Counted from the first letter of the stretch, positions 25,624 to 34,536 are shown. The stretch: DNA of 39,063 nucleotides from Halanaerobiaceae bacterium ANBcell28 (GCA_037623315.1 JBBJJH010000030.1:1-39063); one strand, 5' to 3'. The notes: a model not told the origin generated them from the sequence alone. Program-made: numbers and translations.

Positions 25624-25675
25624 GAGAGGAGAATAGTTATGATGAGTTTAGCTGAGTTTTTAGAGCATAGTAGAG
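25624..25675 (+). promoter_or_regulatory. second (G/U)AG array over the trpE ribosome-binding site and start
   Basis: Triplets start at 25624, 25629, 25634, 25644, 25649 and 25654, all in one 5-nt phase, with the ATG start codon (25639) occupying the one missing slot; three more follow at 25663, 25668 and 25673. They cover the Shine-Dalgarno, start codon and first 12 codons, so a bound TRAP ring would block initiation, as known for trpG and trpP in Bacillus. Confidence 0.65.
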
Positions 25676-27174
25676 ATTATAATCTTATTCCTATTTATGA
25701 GGAGATTGCAGGTGACACTATAACTCCGATTACTGTATATAGTAATCTTTGTCTCCATGAAGAATACTCATATTTATTGGAAAGTGCAGGACAGGGAAGA
25801 TATTCATTTATTGGTGTTTATCCAGAGTTTGTGATTAATAAGAAAAAAGAAGACTTAGAAATTTCTTATTATGATGATAAGGGTGGATTCCTTGAAAGTC
25901 AACTTGAAGTGTGTGAATTGATTGATTATATGAAGGATTTTATAAATCAATACAATCTTCTTGAATTAGAAGGCCTCCCGCCTTTTTCAGGTGGTTTTGT
26001 AGGATATTTTGCATATGAGATGATCAATGATTGGGAGGCTATGTATCATAATGAAGATAATAAAGAAATACAACAAAGTGATACTCCTATGAGTACTCTT
26101 GTTTATTCATCTGTAATAATTGCTATTGATCATTTTAGCCATACAGTGAAAATTATTAGCAATATACGACTACATGAAGAGATGTCAGATAGTGAAAAAG
26201 AAGGATTGTATTATAGTCACAAATCTAAGATTGATAAAGTAGTAAAAAATATAAAAGAATTATCTATAAATGGGACTGTTACTAATAATAATTTGGAATA
26301 CCCAGATGATTTTTCCTTTGGTGATATAGAATCAAATACTAGTAAAAGTGAGTTTGCTTCAATGGTTAATAAGGCTAAAGATTATATCAAAGAGGGTGAT
26401 GCCTTTCAAATAGTTCTTTCCCAAAAGTTTGCTATTGAATCCAATGTACCCCCTTTTAAATTATATAGAGCATTAAGGATGATGAACCCTTCACCTTATT
26501 TGTTTTATTTAAATTTTCCAGAAATAAAATTAATAGGATCATCACCTGAGGTTCTAATAAAAGTGGAAAATAAGAAAGTTCTTACACGTCCTTTGGCAGG
26601 TACTCGACCTAGAGGTAAAAATAGTCAGGAAGATTTAATATACAAGGAAGATTTATTAAGTGATGAAAAAGAAAAAGCGGAACATTTAATGCTAGTTGAT
26701 TTAGGACGTAATGATCTAGGTATGGTTTGTAAACCTGGTAGTGTGAAAGTAACTGAACTAATGGATGTAGAGTATTTTTCTAGGGTTATGCATATCGTCT
26801 CAGAAGTTGAAGGAGAATTAGCAGATAATTATAGTAGTTTAGACGCTTTAAAATCTGTCTTTCCTGCTGGAACTGTTTCTGGAGCTCCCAAAATACGGGC
26901 TATGGAAATTATAGATGAGTTAGAGAAAGACCCACGAGGTGTTTATGCTGGAGCTGTTGGCTATATTGATCTTAAGGGAAATCTTGATACCTGTATCACT
27001 ATCAGGACTATATATCAAATTGAAGATAAAATATTTATCCAGGTAGGTGCAGGAATAGTGACAGATTCAGTACCGGAAAAGGAATATGATGAGACTCTAA
27101 ATAAAGCTAGGGCTTTATTTCAGTCATTAAAAATTATCAGGGAGGATGGTAGCTATGATCTTAGTTATAGATAA
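25639..27174 (+). CDS. trpE: anthranilate synthase component I
   Basis: 511 aa. Makes anthranilate from chorismate, with ammonia supplied by TrpG. The LLES motif (46-49, followed by RYSFIG) is the tryptophan feedback-binding site, which argues for TrpE over PabB. Catalytic chorismate-binding blocks: FQIVLSQKF, NPSPYLFYLNF, GSSPEVL, TRPLAGTRPRG, EHLMLVDLGRNDLG, VFPAGTVSGAPKIRAMEII and GAVGYID. The ATG at 25639 lies 7 nt from GGAG; an adjacent ATG follows. The C-terminus overlaps trpG by 20 nt. The leader carries attenuation and translational-control signals described separately. Confidence 0.95.
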   Translation: MMSLAEFLEHSRDYNLIPIYEEIAGDTITPITVYSNLCLHEEYSYLLESAGQGRYSFIGVYPEFVINKKKEDLEISYYDDKGGFLESQLEVCELIDYMKDFINQYNLLELEGLPPFSGGFVGYFAYEMINDWEAMYHNEDNKEIQQSDTPMSTLVYSSVIIAIDHFSHTVKIISNIRLHEEMSDSEKEGLYYSHKSKIDKVVKNIKELSINGTVTNNNLEYPDDFSFGDIESNTSKSEFASMVNKAKDYIKEGDAFQIVLSQKFAIESNVPPFKLYRALRMMNPSPYLFYLNFPEIKLIGSSPEVLIKVENKKVLTRPLAGTRPRGKNSQEDLIYKEDLLSDEKEKAEHLMLVDLGRNDLGMVCKPGSVKVTELMDVEYFSRVMHIVSEVEGELADNYSSLDALKSVFPAGTVSGAPKIRAMEIIDELEKDPRGVYAGAVGYIDLKGNLDTCITIRTIYQIEDKIFIQVGAGIVTDSVPEKEYDETLNKARALFQSLKIIREDGSYDLSYR

Positions 27175-27721
27175 TTATGACTCTTTTACCTATAATCTTT
27201 ATCAATATCTTGCAGAGATGAAAGAAGTTGTAGTTTATAGAAATGATAAGATAAAAATTGAAGAAATAGAAGAGATGTCACCAGAGTATATTGTAATATC
27301 TCCAGGTCCAGGAAGACCTGAAGACGCTGGTATTTCAAGAGAGATCATTCAGCACTTTAAAGGAAAGATTCCTATATTGGGTGTTTGTCTTGGACATCAA
27401 TGTATAGCAGATGTATTTGGAGCTAATATTGTTAAAGCAAAAAATATACTTCATGGAAAAAGGTCTCTAATTCAAGCAAAACATAATGATAAAAGAATTT
27501 TTAAAGATATTACTTTTCCCTTTATGGCTACCAGATATCATTCATTGATTGTAGAAGTGGAGACAGTTCCAGAAGAGCTTGAAGTTTTAGCAGTTACTGA
27601 TGAAAATGAGATAATGGCCATTAAGCACAAAGATTATGATATATATGGATTGCAGTTTCACCCTGAATCAATTTTGAGCGAAAATGGCTTTGAATTGTTG
27701 AGTAATTTTTTAAGTATTTGA
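27155..27721 (+). CDS. trpG: anthranilate synthase component II (glutamine amidotransferase)
   Basis: 188 aa. Class I glutamine amidotransferase that frees ammonia from glutamine for TrpE. N-terminus MILVIDNYDSFTYNLYQYL, oxyanion/P-loop region SPGPGRPEDAG, nucleophile Cys78 in GVCLGHQ, and His169/Glu171 in QFHPES. ATG at 27155 lies 9 nt after GGAGG; an ATG at 27146 is in frame but abuts the Shine-Dalgarno. In many Bacillota the same subunit serves both anthranilate and p-aminobenzoate synthesis, so it could be shared. No trpD, C, F, B or A follows. Confidence 0.93.
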   Translation: MILVIDNYDSFTYNLYQYLAEMKEVVVYRNDKIKIEEIEEMSPEYIVISPGPGRPEDAGISREIIQHFKGKIPILGVCLGHQCIADVFGANIVKAKNILHGKRSLIQAKHNDKRIFKDITFPFMATRYHSLIVEVETVPEELEVLAVTDENEIMAIKHKDYDIYGLQFHPESILSENGFELLSNFLSI

Positions 27722-28018
27722 ATTTTATAATTAAGTTTACCTAGTTTGATACTCTTAATGTTTCTTTATGCGTAGGTCATGGATACAATATGGATATAAT
27801 TATAAAAGATCAGTCAGTTATAAAGCAACTAATTAAATATAGTTCTTAAAACCCAGGTTAGATTTATAATTTAATTTGGGTTTTTAATTTCTATAATAAT
27901 ATAAAATTCAAGATGTTATTTGATTAAGTTTATGTTAAAATTTATAGTATTTTTTTTTGATAATTTTATAATTTTGTTATACAATTAAAGGAGAATTGTA
28001 GAAAAAGGAGAGAAGAGC
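27722..28018 (+). other. intergenic region with terminator
   Basis: A 297-bp AT-rich gap without a gene. It contains one terminator hairpin (AAAACCCA 27848-27855 with TGGGTTTT 27877-27884) followed by a T/A-rich run, which ends trpEG. Downstream is AT-rich sequence, the likely promoter zone of the AAC(3)-like gene, but no convincing hexamer pair. Confidence 0.55.
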
Positions 28019-28798
28019 ATGTACAGTAGAGATGATTTGTTAAATGACTTTAAAAAAATTGGTATTAACCCACAAGGAACACTTTTAATCCATTCTTCTA
28101 TGAAAGCTATTGGCGAAGTAGAGAATAGGGCAGATACTGTAATTGATGCTTTCATGGAGTATATGAAAGATGGTTTATTAATATTTCCTACACATACCTG
28201 GGAAGAATATAATAATAAAGATAGTATTTATAATCCTGAAAAGGAAACGTCATGTGTTGGTATTTTAACTAATATATTTAGGAAGAGAGATGGAGTAATT
28301 CGTTCATTGCATCCTACCCATTCAGTTGCTGCATTTGGTAAAGATGCGGAAGAATATGTAAAAGGTGAAGAGACTATGGAAACACCAACTCCTCGTGAAG
28401 GTTGTTGGGGTAGATTATATGATAAAAAGGCTCAAATCTTATTTTTAGGATGTAGTCTGAAGAGAAATACATATATTCACAGCGTTGAAGAATGGAGTAA
28501 TGTACCAGGCAGACTAGCTGACAAATATACCCACTATAAGATAGTTAAGCCTGATGGCGAGCTAATTGATAGTTCTATTTATAGACATGAGTGGGGCGGT
28601 GTTGATATTTCTGACAACTATGATAAATTATTAAAAGCATTTTTGTATAAAGGGATAGCTAAAGAAGGTAAAATAGGTGATGCTTTGTCATATCTCTGTG
28701 ATGCAAAAGCTATGGGTGATTTAGTAACAGAGTTTTTGAAAAAAGATATAGATGTATTGACTGATGATAGACCATTACCAGAAGAATGGTATCTATAG
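28019..28798 (+). CDS. AAC(3)-family N-acetyltransferase
   Basis: 259 aa, full length for the AAC(3) / YokD family, which moves acetyl from acetyl-CoA to an amino group, classically the 3-amino of aminoglycosides. Marks: LLIHSSMKAIGEV, LLIFPTHTW, RSLHPTHSVAAFGKDAEEYV, TPTPREGCWGRLYDK and LFLGCSLKRNTYIHSVEE, containing the conserved His-Thr and Glu/His region. Chromosomal relatives in environmental Bacillota are often not resistance enzymes, so the substrate is unproven. The Shine-Dalgarno GGAGAGAAGAG precedes ATG at 28019. 48 bp before apgM. Confidence 0.88.
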   Translation: MYSRDDLLNDFKKIGINPQGTLLIHSSMKAIGEVENRADTVIDAFMEYMKDGLLIFPTHTWEEYNNKDSIYNPEKETSCVGILTNIFRKRDGVIRSLHPTHSVAAFGKDAEEYVKGEETMETPTPREGCWGRLYDKKAQILFLGCSLKRNTYIHSVEEWSNVPGRLADKYTHYKIVKPDGELIDSSIYRHEWGGVDISDNYDKLLKAFLYKGIAKEGKIGDALSYLCDAKAMGDLVTEFLKKDIDVLTDDRPLPEEWYL

Positions 28799-28846
28799 TA
28801 TATGAGTACATTCGATATATAAATATTTTAATTGAGGTGAGTAATA

Positions 28847-30064
28847 ATGAATGATAAGTTTCTAGTTTTGTTGATAGATGGAATGGCAGATTATCCTATG
28901 GAAGAGTTAAATGGTAAGACGGTTATGGAATATGCAAATACACCATATATTGATCAATTGGCCAAGAAAGCAGAAATGGGATTAGTGAAAACTGTGCCTG
29001 ATGGATATCCACCAGGCAGTGATGTAGCTAATATGAGTGTATTAGGTTATGATCCTGCTAGATATTATACAGGACGTTCACCTTTTGAGGCTTTGAGTAT
29101 GGGTATTGAACTCAAAGAAAATGATGTTTCTTTGCGTTGTAATTTAGTTAATTTGAAAGGTGAAGGGGATTATGCTAGTAAGATTATGTGGGATCATAGT
29201 GCTGGTGAAATATCCTCTGAAGAAGCCAAGTTGATAATTGATGATTGTGAGAAAGAGTTAGGTTCTGATGAATTTAAATTTTATTCAGGTATTAGTTATA
29301 GACATTTACTTGTCTGGAGAAACGGTAATAAAGATATAGAACTTACACCTCCTCATGATATATTGGAAAAGAATATAAAAGATCATCTACCAAAAGGCCA
29401 GCAAAGTAAATCTTTATTAGGATTAATGGAAAATAGTAATGAACTGTTAAGAGAGCATTCAGTTAATAACGATAGAAAAGCAAAAGGAGATTTAGAGGCA
29501 AATTCCATTTGGTTTTGGGGTGAAGGAGTTAAACCAGCTCTTACTTCATTTAGTGATAAGTATGGCATAAATGGCTCTGTAATATCAGCAGTAGATTTGA
29601 TAAAGGGACTTGGCTTAGCTGCGGGTTTAAGGCCGATAGAAGTAGCTGGAGCTACTGGAAGAATTGATACTAATTTTACTGGCAAGGTTGAAGCAGCTAT
29701 TGAGAGTTTACGATTTGGTGATGATTTTGTGTTTTTACATATTGAAGCTGCAGATGAGGCTGGGCATCAAGGAGATTTGGAAACCAAGATTAAAGCTATT
29801 GAAATGGTTGATGACTTAGTAGTAAAACCCATTAGTAAAGAAATGAAATTTTTTGATGGATTTTCTTTTATGATTTTACCAGATCATTATACTCCTGTTT
29901 CAATTCGTACTCATGTTGCTAATCCTGTTCCTTTTATGATTTATCGCAATGGCAATGGCTCTTTGGAGGATAAAGACCAGATCTTTTCTGAAAATACAGC
30001 TAGAAAAGCGGATTTGTACTTTCCTCAAGGACATAAATTGATTGATTATTTTATTAAAGCATAA
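28847..30064 (+). CDS. apgM: cofactor-independent phosphoglycerate mutase, archaeal (ApgM) type
   Basis: 405 aa, alkaline-phosphatase superfamily. Interconverts 3- and 2-phosphoglycerate without 2,3-bisphosphoglycerate. LLIDGMADYP (metal Asp), GYPPGSDVANMSVLGYDP (nucleophile Ser in GSDVAN), GRSPFEALSMGI, HIEAADEAGHQGD and LPDHYTPVSIRTH (metal His/Asp) are all present. Members in some bacteria have been proposed to phosphorylate homoserine instead, so glycolytic use is likely but not proven. Shine-Dalgarno GAGGTGAG. Ends in a strong terminator. Confidence 0.9.
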   Translation: MNDKFLVLLIDGMADYPMEELNGKTVMEYANTPYIDQLAKKAEMGLVKTVPDGYPPGSDVANMSVLGYDPARYYTGRSPFEALSMGIELKENDVSLRCNLVNLKGEGDYASKIMWDHSAGEISSEEAKLIIDDCEKELGSDEFKFYSGISYRHLLVWRNGNKDIELTPPHDILEKNIKDHLPKGQQSKSLLGLMENSNELLREHSVNNDRKAKGDLEANSIWFWGEGVKPALTSFSDKYGINGSVISAVDLIKGLGLAAGLRPIEVAGATGRIDTNFTGKVEAAIESLRFGDDFVFLHIEAADEAGHQGDLETKIKAIEMVDDLVVKPISKEMKFFDGFSFMILPDHYTPVSIRTHVANPVPFMIYRNGNGSLEDKDQIFSENTARKADLYFPQGHKLIDYFIKA

Positions 30065-30083
30065 TTAAATTAACTAGAGCAAA

Positions 30084-30115
30084 CAAAAAAACACTAATCT
30101 TTAGTGTTTTTTTGT
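30084..30115 (+). terminator. intrinsic terminator after apgM
   Basis: A 13-bp stem (arms 30085-30097 and 30101-30113, core AACACTAA / TTAGTGTT) with a TCT loop and T run. Confidence 0.9.
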
Positions 30116-30506
30116 TATTTGTTATGAAAAATTATAAACTTTTTTGCAGGACAAATATTAATAGACGGTCAATATTATTATAAGAAAAAGCATTAGAGAG
30201 AAGCTTAAATTCTTTTTAAAGTATTGTAATAAATATACATAAAAAGATATTTTAAGAAAAAACGTATTGCTATTTTATATAATCTTATGTATAATATCAC
30301 CATAAACATTTATATAATTTAAGATATATCAATTTTAGAATGTTATAGATTTTATTATCAGAAAAATAGAGGGGCTTGCCCAAGGAGCGTTAAATCTAGA
30401 AAATGCTTTAATAAAAAATAAAAATATTTTTAACTTGAAGTAATGACAAATTATCAGCTAACATAAAGATTCTCCTAGCAATTTAATATTTTAAGGAGTG
30501 GTAATT
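30116..30506 (+). promoter_or_regulatory. long leader with promoter and Shine-Dalgarno hairpin
   Basis: A gene-free stretch. TTGCTA (30267-30272), 17 nt, TATAAT (30290-30295) form a good promoter, giving an untranslated leader of about 200 nt. Near its end CTCCT (30472-30476) can pair with the AGGAG Shine-Dalgarno (30494-30498). A 7-codon ORF (ATG 30443, TAA 30464) precedes the hairpin and could be a leader peptide, but its own Shine-Dalgarno is weak. Confidence 0.5.
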
Positions 30507-31397
30507 ATGAATGCCTCTAAATGGCGAGAACCTGTTGTGGATCCGTATTCTATTTCTTTTAAAAATAATTTAAAATTAGAATCAATCGAAGGATATCCAC
30601 ATGCTGGAAATGATGTCTTTAAATGTCGTGGAACTTATAAAGATAAGGAAGTTTATTTTTACTTAAAAATTGCTAGACATCTTGATGCAAACTTAGAAAA
30701 TGAGTTAAAAGCCCTTGAAATTTTTAGTAATCTATCAATACCTGTACCTGAAGTTATAGCCTACGATTTAGATATTAAATATCCATATATTGCAACTAAA
30801 CTAATAGATGGTGAAAGATTATCTAAAATATTATCTAAATATAAAGGTGATGAAATCAAGAAAAATTCATTAATTTATATGGAGCAATTTGGTGCTGTTC
30901 TTGCTAAAATTCATTCTGCAAGATTAACATGGAAAGAAGTTAAGACTAGAAGATTTCATAAAAATATTGATACATCTATGTTAACAGATAAAGTTTCACT
31001 TGATGTAAGTAAATGGTTAGAAGAAAACAAGCCATCAAAAAAAGATAAAGTATTTGTCCATGGGGATTATCATTATGCTAATTTATTATGGTCTGATAAT
31101 AAGATTGCAGCTGTACTTGATTGGGAGTTGTGTGGTATTGGATGGAAGGAATTTGATATAGCTTGGGCAATTATTTTAAGGCCTTCACAAAAATTTCTTA
31201 AAACTGAACTTGAAGAACAGAGGTTTTTAGATGGATATAGTAAACATTGTTCTTTTGACAATGTAAGTTTTGATTGGTGTAAAGTTTTAATTTATCTTCA
31301 TTTTTATATTATTGGTAAAAAATTAAAAGATAATGACTATATTATATATGTTATAAAAAAAATGTTATCGGTTATAAATAAATACAAAAAATCATAG
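30507..31397 (+). CDS. aminoglycoside phosphotransferase-family (APH) kinase
   Basis: 296 aa. Protein-kinase-like fold. Catalytic loop HGDYHYANLL (His185, Asp187) and metal-binding Asp205 in VLDWE, followed by FDIAWAI, are standard APH marks; the N-lobe Lys is in YFYLKIAR. The family includes aminoglycoside and macrolide kinases but also choline, homoserine and fructosamine kinases; the closest substrate cannot be told here. ATG at 30507, 8 nt after AAGGAG; an in-frame GTG at 30498 overlaps that site. A leader with a Shine-Dalgarno-masking hairpin precedes it, reminiscent of inducible resistance genes, which is inference. Confidence 0.85.
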   Translation: MNASKWREPVVDPYSISFKNNLKLESIEGYPHAGNDVFKCRGTYKDKEVYFYLKIARHLDANLENELKALEIFSNLSIPVPEVIAYDLDIKYPYIATKLIDGERLSKILSKYKGDEIKKNSLIYMEQFGAVLAKIHSARLTWKEVKTRRFHKNIDTSMLTDKVSLDVSKWLEENKPSKKDKVFVHGDYHYANLLWSDNKIAAVLDWELCGIGWKEFDIAWAIILRPSQKFLKTELEEQRFLDGYSKHCSFDNVSFDWCKVLIYLHFYIIGKKLKDNDYIIYVIKKMLSVINKYKKS

Positions 31398-31468
31398 TCA
31401 TTATTATAAGTCTTTTGTAATCTTATATATGAAAGTAAAAAATGGAAGAATAAAACACCCCTAATACA

Positions 31469-31497
31469 TTGACATAACAGTAATTAAGGTTTATAAT
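31469..31497 (+). promoter_or_regulatory. consensus sigma-A promoter of the MATE gene
   Basis: TTGACA (31469-31474), 17-nt spacer, TATAAT (31492-31497): both hexamers perfect. Transcription would start near 31504, 264 nt before the MATE start codon. Confidence 0.85.
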
Positions 31498-31503
31498 ATA
31501 ATA

Positions 31504-31767
31504 ATGTTATAGAGCAGAGCAACTACATAAAAAGTATGCGCTCATCCTTAAAATATTAAGTACTATTATTAATAAAGTATAAAATATTTTTAGAGATTAT
31601 TAAAATAAGAGAATAATATTAATAAGGCTGGTGAGGTTTGATTTTAAAAATTTTATCAGTATAAGATAAGCGGACTTATATCATGTAGGGGTAAGAACCA
31701 CAGGTGTAGTTATATTTTTCTGTGGTTTTTTTGGTTCTAATATAAGTCTATAAGGAGGAATAATAAG
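31504..31767 (+). promoter_or_regulatory. structured leader with attenuator ahead of the MATE exporter
   Basis: The 5' end folds as a bulged stem (GAGC 31512, GCA 31519, TAC 31524 pairing with the contiguous 31534-31543). At the 3' end an intrinsic terminator (AACCACAG 31696-31703, CTGTGGTT 31720-31727, T run) competes with an outer stem, GACTTATAT (31673-31681) with ATATAAGTC (31740-31748) plus AGAACC (31694-31699) with GGTTCT (31733-31738), sharing AACC. I do not recognise a known riboswitch class. Confidence 0.55.
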
Positions 31768-33120
31768 ATGAGAGAGGTAAAAAAATTACATCACTTAGCA
31801 ATACCTATATTTTTTGAAACTTTATTATTTATGGTGCTCAGGCAAGCAGATATAATTATGTTAAGTCAGTTTGATGACAGAGCTGCTGGTGCTGTAGGAG
31901 CATCATTTCAGTTGTTTGGTACAATGAATATTATATTTGCAATTATATCTGCCGGTACTGCTGTACTGGTGGCACAATATGTCGGAGCTCAAAACAAAGT
32001 TGAAATAGAGAGAGTAAGTTCAGTATCCCTGGCAGTGAATTTAATTATAGGTATTATTTTAAGTTTAGTAATATTCATATTTGCAGATAGTATTTTAATT
32101 GCTTTAGGAGTAACTGATGATCTTCTTTTATATGCATCAGATTATATGAAAATAGCTGGAGGGGCCTTATTTATACAGGCGGTTCTTAATACATTAATGG
32201 CTATTATCAGGAGTCATGGTTACACCAAAGAGAGTATGAAAATTAGTGTTTCTATGAATATTCTAAATGTAATTGGAAATGCAATATTTATCTTTGGTTT
32301 ATTCGGAGTACCAGTATTAGGAGTGAAAGGTGTAGCCATTGCAACTGTTGGTGGAAAAGTTTTTGCTACAATTGTAGCTTTCATCTTTTTGTTTAAATAT
32401 GTCCTTCCAATTGATATGTTTACACATATTATGGATAAACCAATTCTTTATTTCAAGAAATTATTTAGTTTTGGTTTTCCAGCAGCAATGGAAAATATGT
32501 CCTACAGTTTATATCAAGCTGCTATAATGTATGTAATATTAAACTATTTAGGTGATATGGCTTATATTACTAGAACTTATGTCTGGACTATTACCTGGTT
32601 TGTAATGGTTTTTGCTATTGCCATCGGTCAGGCAAATCAAATTATGATAGGACAATTAATTGGTTCAGGTAAGGTTGATGAAGCATATGATGTTGGATTG
32701 AAGAACTTTAAAATTGCAATGCTCTTAAGTGTATTTGCCAGTATAGCGTTATTTTTATCTGCCAGATACTTGATGAGAATATATACTAGTGACCAGGATA
32801 TAATTCTGCTTGGAGCTTCGACTTTAGCAGTAGCAGCATTTTCAGAACCAGGCAGGACTTTTAATATTGTATTTATTTCTGGATTGCGTGGAGCAGGTGA
32901 TGTTTATTTCCCTGTTGTTATGGCTATCTTTAGCATGTGGGGTGTTGGTCTAGTTGGAGCATATGTATTTGGTGTAGTTCTTGGATATGGTCTTCCGGGA
33001 ATATGGATGGGATTATTGATAGATGAATGGTTTAGAGGAGTTTGTATGTTACAAAGATGGCGTAGCAGGAAGTGGACTGGTAAAGCTGTCGTAGATAAGG
33101 AAGTTGTTGAGGCTGTATAA
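31768..33120 (+). CDS. MATE family multidrug/organic cation antiporter
   Basis: 450 aa, integral membrane protein with about 12 hydrophobic segments. Exports organic cations or drugs in exchange for Na+ or H+. MATE marks: HLAIPIFFETLLFMVLRQADIIMLSQF at the start, AVGASFQLF, GTAVLVAQYVGAQN, and the second-half repeat LFSFGFPAAMENMSYSLYQ, AIGQANQIMIGQLIG, ISGLRGAGDVYFPV. The two-fold sequence repeat of the family is evident. Shine-Dalgarno AAGGAGG. It is transcribed alone, from a consensus promoter through an attenuator-like leader to a strong terminator, so its expression is probably conditional. Confidence 0.93.
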   Translation: MREVKKLHHLAIPIFFETLLFMVLRQADIIMLSQFDDRAAGAVGASFQLFGTMNIIFAIISAGTAVLVAQYVGAQNKVEIERVSSVSLAVNLIIGIILSLVIFIFADSILIALGVTDDLLLYASDYMKIAGGALFIQAVLNTLMAIIRSHGYTKESMKISVSMNILNVIGNAIFIFGLFGVPVLGVKGVAIATVGGKVFATIVAFIFLFKYVLPIDMFTHIMDKPILYFKKLFSFGFPAAMENMSYSLYQAAIMYVILNYLGDMAYITRTYVWTITWFVMVFAIAIGQANQIMIGQLIGSGKVDEAYDVGLKNFKIAMLLSVFASIALFLSARYLMRIYTSDQDIILLGASTLAVAAFSEPGRTFNIVFISGLRGAGDVYFPVVMAIFSMWGVGLVGAYVFGVVLGYGLPGIWMGLLIDEWFRGVCMLQRWRSRKWTGKAVVDKEVVEAV

Positions 33121-33145
33121 TTTGTAATTAAAATAAGATTATTTT

Positions 33146-33181
33146 ATGACACTAACAGTTAAATGTTGGTGTCTTTTTTTT
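33146..33181 (+). terminator. intrinsic terminator after the MATE gene
   Basis: Arms GACACTAACA (33148-33157) and TGTTGGTGTC (33164-33173), 6-nt loop, then a long T run. Confidence 0.9.
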
Positions 33182-33299
33182 GCTACATTTTAATTTATTT
33201 GCAATTTTTTTATCTATTGCAGGATTTTAAATTATTTTCGTGAATATTATGGTATAAAATATTTTTGATTAAGATAAAAAGTATAAAGGAGCTGTAATA

Positions 33300-34497
33300 G
33301 TGAGAAAAAATATTAAAATGTCCTTATTGGTTTTACTTATGCTTATTATATTATCAACGGTACTTATTGCTAGAACAAATGAGAGAGTGCTTGATATTGA
33401 AAATGATTTAGTGGAAAAGGGTACAGATATATTTAAGCCAGTTGATTATGATAACCTACCTGAGGGAGTTTATGCTCAAATACTTCCACGAATGGAGTTG
33501 TTGGCTGGAGTGCTTATACAAACAACATGGATAAATCGAAGAGGTCCACAGGGTGAAGGTAACTATTATTTTCAGGATTTACATAATTTCTTTTCTGAAT
33601 ATCAAGATCACTAAGCTGTGAAAATAGCTCAAAGATTAACTAATCATGGATTTACATATGATGCTCCACCTAATTTCATCTTGTCTTTAGGCCCATTACC
33701 AGATTTAAAGGCGCCAGAAAGTGGTTATAGTGATTATTTAAGAGGAAGGGCCAGGACAGGTATGTTTTTATGGAGAAGTTCTGGAGAGAAGAATCTTGAA
33801 GACTTTAGAAAAGCACTAATTGATTTAGCTGAAGAATCTAATTTTATTGAATTTTTTAATCAAAATCGTATTAATTATCAAAAGTATTTAGAAGAGTCTA
33901 TGACAGATTTTGGACCCATTGAAAAAATTAGAGTGGCTAAGTGAATTTGCTGGTAGTGAAAAAAACACTAAGTTTTATACGATTTTAGCACCAGCTATGT
34001 TTCAGGGTGGGGGATATGGTGCTTCTTATGAAAATGATGATGGTTTATTTGAATTTTATCAAGTAATTAGAACAAGTGATACGACTGATGAACCCTACTT
34101 TTCTACAGGTACTAATTTCAAAAGAATAACTCTCCATGAATAGGGACATTCCTTCATTGATCCACATGTAGAGAAACATTTTAATATGATAGAAGAACTG
34201 GATCTTTATCATCTGTTTGAAAAAGTTAGAAGAGAAATGAGAGCTGAAGCATATGGAACTCCAGAGATATTTTTTAAAGAACAAGTTTTAAGAGGAGTCA
34301 CCACAGTAGCAGCAGGAGAATTATATGGTGAAAGATATTATGATTTAGAGAAAGAACAACATATTGGGAGAAATTTTCATTTAACAGAAATAACTGTGGA
34401 ATTGATTGAATATTATCAGGAAAATAGAGATGATTATAGTAACTTTGGAGAATTTGTGCCTTTAATATTTGAGGCATATAAAGAAATACAGGATTAG
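33300..34497 (+). pseudogene. broken DUF4932 protein gene (secreted, metallopeptidase-like)
   Basis: Three consecutive reading blocks together make one ~398-codon protein of the DUF4932 family. It starts with a signal-like helix (KMSLLVLLMLIILSTVLIA). Lesions: TAA at 33612-33614 replaces what looks like Lys (context DH-stop-AVKIAQ); a +1 frameshift near 33918-33928 in a run of six A (DFGPIEK then EWLSEFAG in the next frame); TAG at 34141-34143 inside the metal-binding-like motif, reading LHE-stop-GHSF where the family has HEFGH or similar. The C-terminal block after 34144 is intact to FEAYKEIQD. The start may be GTG at 33300 with AAAGGAGC upstream. With three lesions it is almost surely inactive unless the sequence is in error. 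Confidence 0.8.
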
Positions 34498-34536
34498 TAT
34501 TGTAAGAAGATTTTTTAAGAAAAGAGGTAGTATAAT

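Noticed and set aside
25349-25638. T-box riboswitch in the trpE leader
   Set aside because: No T-box core (the conserved 14-nt box) or antiterminator bulge was found; the regular GAG/TAG spacing fits TRAP better.
31504-31767. Known riboswitch (ykkC, yybP-ykoY, preQ1) ahead of the MATE gene
   Set aside because: I could not find the conserved core motifs of these classes by eye.
34141-34143. In-frame TAG as pyrrolysine or read-through in the DUF4932 gene
   Set aside because: The same gene also has a TAA and a frameshift, so simple gene decay is the better explanation; no PYLIS-type context was recognised.
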